From the IMG/VR virus record IMGVR_UViG_3300032315_001764, positions 1-42,946 of that record: DNA of 42,946 nucleotides. One strand, 5' to 3'. Under the pieces are notes generated by a model, which made no database searches, had not been told where the DNA came from, and saw only the letters and a program-made list of their open reading frames with translations. Every line of letters begins with the position of its first letter. Positions within the stretch are counted from its first letter, which is position 1. The DNA comes from a virus. Positions 23,248 through 30,193 of this stretch are shown here, piece by piece. The position numbers and the translations under genes are program-made.

Positions 23248-23529
23248 ATGGCAACAATTACAAAAAAGAAAACTAAAACTGAAGTAGATAGAATTATATC
23301 TCAACCTTGGAAGTTAGTATTGGCGAACGATGATTTTAATTCCTTTGATTGGGTAATCACTTGTTTAATTAAGATTTGTGGACACGAGTATGAACAGGCC
23401 AATCAATGTGCTCATATCGTTCATTTCAAAGGTGAATGTGATGTTAAGTATGGTGATTTTGAAAAGCTTTCTCTTATGAAAGAGAAGCTTCAGAATGCTG
23501 GACTTTGTGTAACTTTAGAGGAGAATTAA
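23248..23529 (+). CDS. clpS: ClpS-like adaptor of the Clp protease
   Basis: ClpS hands N-degron substrates to ClpA/ClpC-type unfoldases. The core LVLANDDFNSFDWVITCLIK carries the NDD substrate-pocket signature, AHIVHFKGEC carries the pocket His, and the end AGLCVTLEE matches the family's last strand. At 93 aa it has the usual length with a short basic N-terminal extension (TITKKKTKTEVD). It is translated right after the HAD gene and overlaps the terminase stop by four bases in the convergent direction. The phage may use it to redirect host proteolysis; this is inference. Confidence 0.9.
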   Translation: MATITKKKTKTEVDRIISQPWKLVLANDDFNSFDWVITCLIKICGHEYEQANQCAHIVHFKGECDVKYGDFEKLSLMKEKLQNAGLCVTLEEN

Positions 23530-25748
23530 ATTTGGTCTTTTTGATCCAGTCCCCAACCTTTTCTAGCTTCTTGAATTCTTCTACTAGATGTTAAGTGTCT
23601 TCTTCTAACATCTAACAGTTGCTTATAGTCAACGCCTTCTGTATATTCAATTCTTTTTAAGACTTCATCAATTAGATTTTGTATTTCTGTGTTTTTTAAT
23701 TCTGTAAATAAATCCTCTACAATGCCCTTAAAGTCATTCTTAGCATAAATTGCTGTTAAGTTTACAAGTGTCATTACTGTATCATCGTGTGATGAACCAT
23801 CAGCTGCATATCTAACATTCCCAGCAGATGTAGTGTGTTTGATGAATGTAGTCATTTCTTGGATAGTTTCGTGTTCACTTACAATAATGGATCTATTGTG
23901 TAAACGGTCTTGATAATCTTTAACCATTAAGTTTTTATTCTCTCCAACTTTTAGTCCAATCTTTTCTTCTAAAGCATCAACTCGATGTTTAAATCGGAAA
24001 AATACACCAGATCCATAGTCATTATTACCACCAAAAACATTTGGTAAGTGAGCTAATAACTCATTACCATAGGTATTCACCTCTAAAACCGATTTAACGT
24101 TATCTGAATTAAAATGTTCAAATGATAAAAGATAAACTATTTCAGCTAAATCAGCCACAGATACAATATTACATCTATAAATACCGATTTGTTCTAATCT
24201 AACAAAATCTAAAACATCTTTATAATTGGCTTTTTGTGAGTTGATTAAATCAATCGGTTTTGGAGTCATTTTGAATATGTTAATTACTGAATAATCCAAA
24301 CCTAATCCTTCCGCGACATCAATAGATAGAACTATTTTATATTCTTTTCTTAGTTGTGAATTATAAACCGATTCATCGGTTGACCATTTTAAATCTTGAT
24401 ATGAGAATCTTAACTTCCTATCAAATTCATCAATAGGTTTCCATTCAAATTGTTTTTTGTTTCTGGTTAATTCTTCAATAAGTGCCTCATCTAATAAACT
24501 TCTAGATGAATTGATGAATCTTAAATCGAATTCTTGATTGAAAGCTTCTTCACCACCAATATCTTTAATTGTTTCTTTTTTCCAAGTTGTAATCTCTGCG
24601 ATTTGTGGTAGTTTTACTTCACCAATTGATTCTCTGATAATATCATCTTCAGAACAATCTATTGAATTGAAAATATTAACGACCCACTTTTTCAACTCTT
24701 CATTGTAGTATAGTTCGGTGTTATTATTTGGAAATCTTTCTTTTAAGTGATTTAAAACTTCTTCACTTGTTATATTAAATTCTTCTAATTTCTTAGGAAG
24801 TAAACGAACATAAGTTATAAATCTTTTTGGAACTTGCCACCAGTAAACTCTGTTAGCTACATAAGATGATTTTTCACCTTCTGGTTTTTCTGCTTCCATT
24901 AATAGTCTATGGAATAGATTAAATCCGTTTGGTGTAGAAGTAATAATAATTTTTGAGTTCTCAATGTTGGCAATAGTCGGGAAAACTGACTTATAAAACT
25001 TATCAGCAATGTTGTCAGGTAGATAAGCAAACTCATCTAAATAAAGAAAGTCGGCAGATTGACCGATAGAAGCTGTTTTAGTTGTAGCAAAACCTTTAAT
25101 TCTACTTTTGTTTTCAAATACCATGAACTTTTGGTTCCAGTTTAGAATACCTTGTTGTAAGAAAAAAGGTAATCTTTGATAAATCTCTCTCATTTTATCA
25201 AGAACCTCTACTGCTGTGTCTAATTTGTTGGCTGTTACAAGTACGTTTTTATTATTATTGAAAAGAACAAAGTGTAACATCATAATAGATGATGAGATGG
25301 TATTGTGTGATAATATACCGTTTGTGTAGTATCTATGGTTTATGTGATCTATTGATAAGTCAAACATAGATGATTTGAATTTATCTTTTTTAATAAGTAA
25401 AACCTTTTCTAATCCATTTGTCGTTTGTATTGATTGACCTACTTTCAGGTCCTTGACTCTTATTTGGCTAAATTTATCATCAAATACTAAGTGGTTGTCA
25501 GCGCAAACTAATCTGTGTGTGTCTGTATTAAGAATATAATTTGTGTATGGTTGTGTTATATGAATCGAATCAACATTTTCAAATCCTGTGTCAGTTGATG
25601 TTCTATATCCATCAATTGAAATAGAATTTAATATTTTTTTTGAGTCATCATTTTCGTCTAATTTAATATTTCTATATTCTATTTTTTCGATGACCTGAAT
25701 ACAAAATTTGAGAGTGTATATTATTATTGATTTAAAAAATTCAAACAT
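23526..25748 (-). CDS. Large terminase gp17, C-terminal fragment, preceded by C-intein half
   Basis: Residues 1-149 are the C-terminal part of an intein: a block-B-like CADNHLVFD at about 82-90, then MFDLSIDHINHRYYTNGILSHN ending in the essential His-Asn. Thr150 is the first extein residue. The terminase part has Walker B FLYLDEF near 234-240, the motor motif STPNG near 271, and the nuclease acids Asp477 (LSIDVAEG), Glu556 (VLEVNTYG) and the pair in SHDDT near 654. So ATPase and nuclease parts are intact, but the P-loop itself is on the other fragment. DNA packaging needs trans-splicing of the two products. The start overlaps the end of the endonuclease gene by 25 bases. Confidence 0.93.
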   Translation of the reverse strand: MFEFFKSIIIYTLKFCIQVIEKIEYRNIKLDENDDSKKILNSISIDGYRTSTDTGFENVDSIHITQPYTNYILNTDTHRLVCADNHLVFDDKFSQIRVKDLKVGQSIQTTNGLEKVLLIKKDKFKSSMFDLSIDHINHRYYTNGILSHNTISSSIMMLHFVLFNNNKNVLVTANKLDTAVEVLDKMREIYQRLPFFLQQGILNWNQKFMVFENKSRIKGFATTKTASIGQSADFLYLDEFAYLPDNIADKFYKSVFPTIANIENSKIIITSTPNGFNLFHRLLMEAEKPEGEKSSYVANRVYWWQVPKRFITYVRLLPKKLEEFNITSEEVLNHLKERFPNNNTELYYNEELKKWVVNIFNSIDCSEDDIIRESIGEVKLPQIAEITTWKKETIKDIGGEEAFNQEFDLRFINSSRSLLDEALIEELTRNKKQFEWKPIDEFDRKLRFSYQDLKWSTDESVYNSQLRKEYKIVLSIDVAEGLGLDYSVINIFKMTPKPIDLINSQKANYKDVLDFVRLEQIGIYRCNIVSVADLAEIVYLLSFEHFNSDNVKSVLEVNTYGNELLAHLPNVFGGNNDYGSGVFFRFKHRVDALEEKIGLKVGENKNLMVKDYQDRLHNRSIIVSEHETIQEMTTFIKHTTSAGNVRYAADGSSHDDTVMTLVNLTAIYAKNDFKGIVEDLFTELKNTEIQNLIDEVLKRIEYTEGVDYKQLLDVRRRHLTSSRRIQEARKGWGLDQKDQI

Positions 25749-26713
25749 TTTTCTATTGTTTCTTTTTTGTTCTTTTTGAATTCAGAATCCCAGATAACTA
25801 AAACTTTGAATCCATTATCTTCCGCTGCTTTTATCTTTTCAGCATCTTTATTCCATATTTCTTTGGATGTAGGACCATTTTCTTTAAAAAATGGGTGTGG
25901 ATAATCATCTTCTTTAAATTTTTCTGGATTCGCATGAAAATAATCACCGTTGTATTCTATTATTTTCATTTTATTGATATCAACAAAGTCGTATGAGTAA
26001 AATCCCTTTCCTTTTATTGATAAAAAGTATTCTTTATTTTTTGTTGCAAAATATACTTTATTAAGTAATTCATTTTTTTGATATCCATTTAATACTTCAT
26101 AAAATAATTCTTGACTGATTCTTGAAAATCCACACTTCATATTTCCATTTTCCAATAGACTTTTTTGCCATTTAGATTGTCTTTCTGAGAATATTTTAAT
26201 TCCCTCTTCTTCTCCATATTTATCTATACATTTTTCTAAATTAAATGTGGATTGTCTTTCTTTTCTTTTTATTAAAGACTCTTCTTCTGAGAATCCTCTA
26301 TCCATCCAGTATGATAGTTGAGTGCTGTTGGATTTATATTTATTTATATTTGATATAAATAAATTTTTTTCATCGTCTGATTTCCAATTAATAAAATTTT
26401 TTGAAAAAGGACTTCTAGATTTTCTCTCTTCTTCTGTTGTCCTACTTTTATGATTTGGATTATTCTCACCAGAAAACATCTTTGAAAACATTTTTTTATA
26501 AACTTCACTCTTCATGTGTTTTCCTGAGTTTTTAGAGGTTGATTTTAGATCTTCATTCGCCATTATGGGAGCATCAGGAAACATTTTTTTATATTCTTTT
26601 GTTGTTATGTTTCCATGTTTGAATTTTAAATGTTTTCCGTATATCCTCTTACACTTTTCTCCACATATCCTACAAGTTACTAATTCATTATTATCTATTA
26701 TTTCAAAACTCAT
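25724..26713 (-). CDS. Vsr/EDxHD-like homing endonuclease between intein halves
   Basis: Residues 13-35 (CRICGEKCKRIYGKHLKFKH) are a MucR/Ros-like zinc finger. Residues about 75-95 (MFSGENNPNHKSRTTEEERK) are a NUMOD3-type DNA-binding motif. The C-terminal nuclease part (about 215-329) carries YDFVD, IIEYNGDYFHANP and KVLVIWDSEF: the Asp, Glu, Asp and His of the Vsr-like core are all present, unlike the altered copy at 9.45 kb. Intein-associated nucleases of this fold are known from fractured genes. It would spread the element by cutting intein-free terminase alleles. A TTAATATATAA motif lies upstream in the short gap after the N-half. Confidence 0.88.
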   Translation of the reverse strand: MSFEIIDNNELVTCRICGEKCKRIYGKHLKFKHGNITTKEYKKMFPDAPIMANEDLKSTSKNSGKHMKSEVYKKMFSKMFSGENNPNHKSRTTEEERKSRSPFSKNFINWKSDDEKNLFISNINKYKSNSTQLSYWMDRGFSEEESLIKRKERQSTFNLEKCIDKYGEEEGIKIFSERQSKWQKSLLENGNMKCGFSRISQELFYEVLNGYQKNELLNKVYFATKNKEYFLSIKGKGFYSYDFVDINKMKIIEYNGDYFHANPEKFKEDDYPHPFFKENGPTSKEIWNKDAEKIKAAEDNGFKVLVIWDSEFKKNKKETIEKCLNFLNQ

Positions 26714-26729
26714 ATAAACTTTTTTTATT

Positions 26730-26740
26730 TTATATATTAA
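26730..26740 (-). promoter_or_regulatory. TTAATATATAA promoter-like element for the endonuclease
   Basis: Minus-strand motif overlapping the stop of the N-terminal terminase fragment and 16 bases before the endonuclease ATG. It suggests separate expression of the nuclease. Confidence 0.4.
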
Positions 26741-27249
26741 AACGATGGCTTCCCCTCAATCAGGAAAATAGTATCATATATTTTTATTTTAATCCTTTCT
26801 AATATTGATAATTTTCTTTGTTGAGATATCATAAAATAGTACAATTTTCCTACCCTTGTGTAAATTTTTAATCCGTTTTTCTCTATCTCTATTATGGTAT
26901 TAAAATTGGAGCATTTACCTGTTTGCCTACTCGCCATTAGAATATTGAACCGGTTATAAAAGAAGTTATCTAGAATTTCTTTTTGATAATCTCTCAGTTT
27001 TAATTTAACCGGTTCACCCTTTTCACCTTTGATCCAACAATATTTTTCAGCGAAATATTGTACATCCATTTTACATTTTACATATTCATCAATCTCTGCG
27101 GATGACATTCGGAATGTTAATCCGGATTTTCTTAATCCAATTGTATTTTCGTAGAAAGGATTTTCTATACGAGTCAAAACGAAACCGTTATTAATCTTTT
27201 CAGAGGCTTCATCTATCATTTTTGTGTTCCATATTATTTGTTTTGACAT
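26737..27249 (-). CDS. Large terminase gp17, N-terminal fragment, followed by N-intein half
   Basis: Residues 1-112 are terminase: the adenine-binding region KLRDYQKEILDNFFYNRFNI and the P-loop ASRQTGK at 106-112. Cys113 starts the intein (CSNFNTIIEIEKNGLKIY, block A), and the frame stops 58 residues in, after IFLIEGKPSF. Only two residues of Walker A's usual tail (T, then S/T) are missing, supplied by the other fragment. The half ends in a hydrophobic, basic helix (ILERIKIKIYDTIFLI), and the C-half begins with a similar one (FFKSIIIYTLKFCIQVIEKI). These helices may help the halves pair. Confidence 0.92.
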   Translation of the reverse strand: MSKQIIWNTKMIDEASEKINNGFVLTRIENPFYENTIGLRKSGLTFRMSSAEIDEYVKCKMDVQYFAEKYCWIKGEKGEPVKLKLRDYQKEILDNFFYNRFNILMASRQTGKCSNFNTIIEIEKNGLKIYTRVGKLYYFMISQQRKLSILERIKIKIYDTIFLIEGKPSF

Positions 27250-27283
27250 AAAGGAAATAAACTTTTTTTACTATATACTTTAC

Positions 27284-27299
27284 ATATATATACAAATAA
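27284..27299. promoter_or_regulatory. Shared AT promoter-like element between terminase genes
   Basis: ATATATATACAAATAA lies between the divergent large-terminase and small-terminase-candidate genes. It is shared in form with elements at 22.69 and 30.16 kb. Confidence 0.4.
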
Positions 27300-27310
27300 T
27301 ACACTCACTT

Positions 27311-27937
27311 ATGGGAACTCAATCAAAATTAGAAAAAGAGAAAAGTAGACTAACTGATGAATTTGATTTAATTCAAGAAGAAAATAGAGAGTTTGATATC
27401 AGTCAACACTTAGCAACAATCGATGATTTGCCAGATTTAGGTCAGATCGAGTTGTATGATTATGATGCTGATTTAACTATGGTTACTCAGAAGGGTATGG
27501 AAGTTCTTGAATCATTGGTTGATCTTTATTTAGGTGAATTTCCAGAATTGAAACATAATGCTTACATCAGAAATAAAGTAAAGGAGGATTCACTTGTTTA
27601 TGCGGAAACTCTTTTTTTACAAAAGATGACTCGTAAAAACTTTCTTTCACAATTGAGACAAGTTGATAATGGTGATAATTCTGCTAGAATGCACGAAGTT
27701 ATCAACCAAACTATTAGAGAGGTTCGTGAGAACTCTAAATTTGCTTCTACGATGAGATCGGATTTAGAAAAATTCTACAAAGATTTCAGAGGTGATTTGA
27801 TTGAAGTTGCTGACAAAATGAAACAAAATAAATCACAATCTACATCTAATGATTCAGAAGAAGATGATGGTCAAGTGGTTGATTCTAAGAAATTGAATGA
27901 TATGATTAACGAAGCCCTTTTAAAGAAGAAAAGTTAA
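27311..27937 (+). CDS. Small terminase subunit candidate (gp16-like)
   Basis: The ATG at 27311 (MGTQSKLEKEKSRL) is preferred over an upstream GTG extension that begins with an improbable hydrophobic Tyr-rich stretch. The 208-aa product is helical, with NAYIRNKVKEDSLVYAETLF and then DNSARMHEVINQTIREVREN, which recalls the A-R-x-x-E-V helix pattern of T4-type small terminases. Divergent adjacency to gp17 supports this. An acidic linker (SNDSEEDDGQ) precedes a basic end. T4 gp16 is 164 aa, so this is slightly longer. The assignment is moderate; other head-assembly roles remain possible. Confidence 0.65.
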   Translation: MGTQSKLEKEKSRLTDEFDLIQEENREFDISQHLATIDDLPDLGQIELYDYDADLTMVTQKGMEVLESLVDLYLGEFPELKHNAYIRNKVKEDSLVYAETLFLQKMTRKNFLSQLRQVDNGDNSARMHEVINQTIREVRENSKFASTMRSDLEKFYKDFRGDLIEVADKMKQNKSQSTSNDSEEDDGQVVDSKKLNDMINEALLKKKS

Positions 27938-28775
27938 AGCTTTCAAAGTTCTTAATTACATTTGAGTATTCTAAATCAACAATAGTTTCGTTAAATTTCT
28001 TTGATTTATTGTGAGTGTATTCTTTAACTACAAGAACATTATCTACTTTAAATATCTTTTCTTTAACTTTCAATTTAACTTCTTTTTCAGTTTTTAGAAG
28101 TAGTGATTCTAAGACATGATTAATTCTTTTAGCCAACTCAATGGCCGGTTTGCTATCATCATAGAAGGTAATTTGAGTATAATCAGTTATTTCTTCATTT
28201 ACTATTTTATCCATTTCAGTTTTCAGGCCAATTAGATGTTGTAAAATCAGTTTAACTTTAAGATGTGCTATATCATCTTCATTTTTATTAAAAAATGTTT
28301 CTGAAATAAAGTAATAGTTTTTAATTTGAAGTCCTAATTCCTTTAATTTTTCTTCAAGTTTTAGAATCTGTTTTTCATAGTTTCTTTTAGTATTTTTAGA
28401 ACAGATAATATAGATATCGTCATCTTGATTTATTATCGGATTAAAGATTGACATATCTAATGTGAATGGAATATTCTCAACTAATTCTTTATTTAGATAT
28501 TCTTGCATTGAAATAGCAAGATTTGAAATATCTGCTCTATATTTTTTTGATGCCAATTTAACTTTATTCATAAACTCATTGGATAAGTAAAATGTTTTTC
28601 CATTGAATTCTAATTTGTTATTTTGATTTCGGTAGATTCCTGATTGGAATATTCTGAAATCTGAAGGTTCAATTTTTAAAATAGGAATATTAGGATTCTC
28701 TTTAGAAACAATCCAGGGCTTTGATTCTGTTTTCAATAAAATATCTAAATCTATAAAATGAGCAGCATTTATCAT
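27906..28775 (-). CDS. Divergent HAD-like protein
   Basis: Four weak HAD motifs appear in order: HFIDLDILLK near residue 6 (D-x-D), IYIICSKN near 125 (motif II Ser), HLKVKLILQH near 172 (motif III Lys), and ITFYDDSKPA near 205 (motif IV Asp-Asp). This makes a second HAD in the window, far from the clear one at 22.7 kb. The last 60 residues (KVKEKIFKVDNVLVVKEYTH) are an added strand-rich tail. Substrate is unknown. Its end overlaps the convergent small-terminase candidate by 32 bases, and TAATATATA lies five bases before its ATG. Confidence 0.62.
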   Translation of the reverse strand: MINAAHFIDLDILLKTESKPWIVSKENPNIPILKIEPSDFRIFQSGIYRNQNNKLEFNGKTFYLSNEFMNKVKLASKKYRADISNLAISMQEYLNKELVENIPFTLDMSIFNPIINQDDDIYIICSKNTKRNYEKQILKLEEKLKELGLQIKNYYFISETFFNKNEDDIAHLKVKLILQHLIGLKTEMDKIVNEEITDYTQITFYDDSKPAIELAKRINHVLESLLLKTEKEVKLKVKEKIFKVDNVLVVKEYTHNKSKKFNETIVDLEYSNVIKNFESFNFSSLKGLR

Positions 28776-28779
28776 ATAT

Positions 28780-28815
28780 CTATATATTAAAAAACCCAGT
28801 CATTTTTGACTGGGT
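28780..28815 (-). terminator. Terminator joined directly to the next promoter motif
   Basis: Stem ACCCAGTCA / TGACTGGGT (28794-28815) with a TTTT loop ends the upstream 149-aa gene. Its minus-strand U-run flows straight into TTAATATATAG (28790-28780), the promoter-like element of the HAD-like gene. Confidence 0.8.
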
Positions 28816-28824
28816 TTCTTTTTA

Positions 28825-29274
28825 TTAAGCTATTTCTTTTTCTATTGCGAAATTGTATAGTGTTGTTAAGTTTACATGTTTTAAAAATCCTGTTCTAACA
28901 TCTTTGAGAGTTTTAGATTTTTTAAGAATTGATATTATTATGATACCAAATTCTTCTTGGAAGTCAAGTTGAACTTCGTGCCAGTATTTTTTGTAATTTT
29001 CACCATCTGTCCATTCTTCATTTCCACCTGATAACCAATATAAACATTTTGAAGGATCAATGTTATAATAGTCAGTATCGTTAATTTTAAGGTTCCAAAT
29101 CTCATCATTCCATTTTGATTTCATTCTCATTAAAATTGCCACCGATTCCGCTAAATCCATTGTTACTTCTGTGCCGATTTCAAAATAATAACTATCTAAA
29201 TCCTTACTTATTTTGATAAGTTCTGAATCCCAAACATTGTTGGGTCTCATTACAGCAACTTTCTTCTTTTTCAT
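28825..29274 (-). CDS. Unknown 149-aa protein
   Basis: Not recognised. Basic start (MKKKKVAVMRPNN), a Trp-rich centre (MKSKWNDEIWNLKIND, YWLSGGNEEWTDG) and a helical end. No signal peptide or membrane helix. It follows the repeat protein on the same strand (18-base gap) and ends at the terminator 5 bases beyond. Confidence 0.7.
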   Translation of the reverse strand: MKKKKVAVMRPNNVWDSELIKISKDLDSYYFEIGTEVTMDLAESVAILMRMKSKWNDEIWNLKINDTDYYNIDPSKCLYWLSGGNEEWTDGENYKKYWHEVQLDFQEEFGIIIISILKKSKTLKDVRTGFLKHVNLTTLYNFAIEKEIA

Positions 29275-29292
29275 GTTAATACGGTTGTTTTT

Positions 29293-29592
29293 TTATATCT
29301 TTTCAGATTGTAAATTAATTCCTGATTTCCATTTGCCTCTAAATTTTCCGTTTTCGAAAATACCATTAATAAATGTTCCATGGAAATTACCGGATTTGAA
29401 TATACCATAATGCCAATCGCCAGAATAGAAATCACCAGAATGCCAAATAAGAGTATTATTTTTAATCTCTATTTGGGCCATTTCAATTTCAGAGTCGATT
29501 AACCAATAAAATTTATTAGATTTAAGTAGTGAGTCAATTTGACTCTGTGATTTGATTGATTTGCCATCAATCAAAAGTTCTTTGTATCTCAT
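29293..29592 (-). CDS. Small repeat protein with five-residue aromatic-Gly repeats
   Basis: The first 45 residues are a helical cap (SIKSQSQIDSLLKSNKFYWL). From about residue 49 the chain has a strict rhythm of (W/F)-x-x-G-x: WHSGD, FYSGD, WHYGI, FKSGN, then FHGT, FINGI, FENGK, FRGK, WKSG. This recalls pentapeptide-repeat or MORN proteins and should fold as a short beta solenoid or stacked hairpins. Such folds bind proteins or DNA-like surfaces. Function is unknown. It shares a transcript with the 149-aa gene. Confidence 0.72.
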   Translation of the reverse strand: MRYKELLIDGKSIKSQSQIDSLLKSNKFYWLIDSEIEMAQIEIKNNTLIWHSGDFYSGDWHYGIFKSGNFHGTFINGIFENGKFRGKWKSGINLQSEKI

Positions 29593-29616
29593 ATAATACT
29601 ATCAAAATTCTTATAG

Positions 29617-29627
29617 TTATATATTGA
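29617..29627 (-). promoter_or_regulatory. TCAATATATAA promoter-like element
   Basis: Minus-strand motif copy 24 bases upstream of the repeat-protein ATG. Confidence 0.35.
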
Positions 29628-29674
29628 TGTCTAAAAATCAGTTTGGAGTAAAGATGGATTTTTTTAGAAAAAAC

Positions 29675-29702
29675 AAAAAACCCAACTAAAATAGTCGGGT
29701 TT
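29675..29702 (-). terminator. Rho-independent terminator
   Basis: Stem CCCAACTA / TAGTCGGG. As minus-strand RNA the odd pair is G-U and a U-run follows, so it fits the minus-strand 126-aa gene just upstream. Confidence 0.78.
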
Positions 29703-29716
29703 GTCATTACTTTGAG

Positions 29717-30097
29717 TTACTTAGAATTCCTTTTCAAGAATAGTTTTTCTCTTGTTGTTAAGGAATTGATTCCTTTCTCATTTATTTTATCAAGTAAATC
29801 ATCTATCTCATAATCTAATTTCATCGTTGAGTTGGATTCCAACATTGTTAATGGTTGAATATTGGAAAGAGTTTTTTCCATATCTTCTGTTAGTGCAAAG
29901 GAACCATCTTTTCTAACAACTGCGACAACGATTCCGTTCTTGATATCAACATAAGCCTTAGAAAACTTGGCTCTCATTTCTATCATAGATTCTGGAATAA
30001 GAGGAATATTATTATCTTCAGCTAGTTTCTTATATTCTTCGATTGTTGAATACTTATTCAAACTTACTGATATTACATTGAAATTGTTGAAGTTCAT
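29717..30097 (-). CDS. Unknown 126-aa protein with a Bacteroidota-type C-terminal motif
   Basis: The C-terminus, DYEIDDLLDKINEKGINSLT followed by TREKLFLKRNSK, matches a short motif common at the ends of Bacteroidota proteins (D-x-I-L-D-K-I-x-x-K-G-x-x-S-L-T-x-x-E-K-x-F-L). Together with AT-rich composition, this supports a Bacteroidota host. The N-terminal 80 residues (YKKLAEDNNIPLIPESMIE, FSKAYVDIKNGIVVAVVRK) are unrecognised. It is a monocistronic unit ended by the terminator above. Confidence 0.7.
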   Translation of the reverse strand: MNFNNFNVISVSLNKYSTIEEYKKLAEDNNIPLIPESMIEMRAKFSKAYVDIKNGIVVAVVRKDGSFALTEDMEKTLSNIQPLTMLESNSTMKLDYEIDDLLDKINEKGINSLTTREKLFLKRNSK

Positions 30098-30159
30098 ATT
30101 CTTGTTGTTTGTTTTACAAATATAGTAAATATTTTTAAATAAAAAAGAACTTTAAAAAA

Positions 30160-30174
30160 TTATATATACAAATA
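30160..30174 (+). promoter_or_regulatory. TTATATATACAAATAG promoter-like element
   Basis: Lies 19 bases before the ATG at 30194 and is nearly identical to the elements at 22.69 and 27.28 kb. The long-spacing class. Confidence 0.4.
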
Positions 30175-30193
30175 GAAAAAATAAAACCACTCT

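Larger units (their letters stand above)
25302..26913 (-). mobile_element. Split intein with free-standing endonuclease inside the terminase gene
   Basis: The element begins at the Cys codon after Walker A (ASRQTGK|C) and ends at the Asn codon before Thr (LSHN|T). Joining the flanks rebuilds RQTGK-TISSS, the terminase P-loop. It contains an N-intein half of 58 codons, a complete endonuclease gene with its own AT promoter motif, and a C-intein half of 149 codons. The arrangement matches the known 'fractured gene' type of mobile element. Confidence 0.9.

Noticed and set aside
27224-27310. GTG-initiated extension of the small-terminase candidate
   Set aside because: It encodes a hydrophobic Tyr/Ile run across the shared promoter region; the ATG at 27311 fits better.
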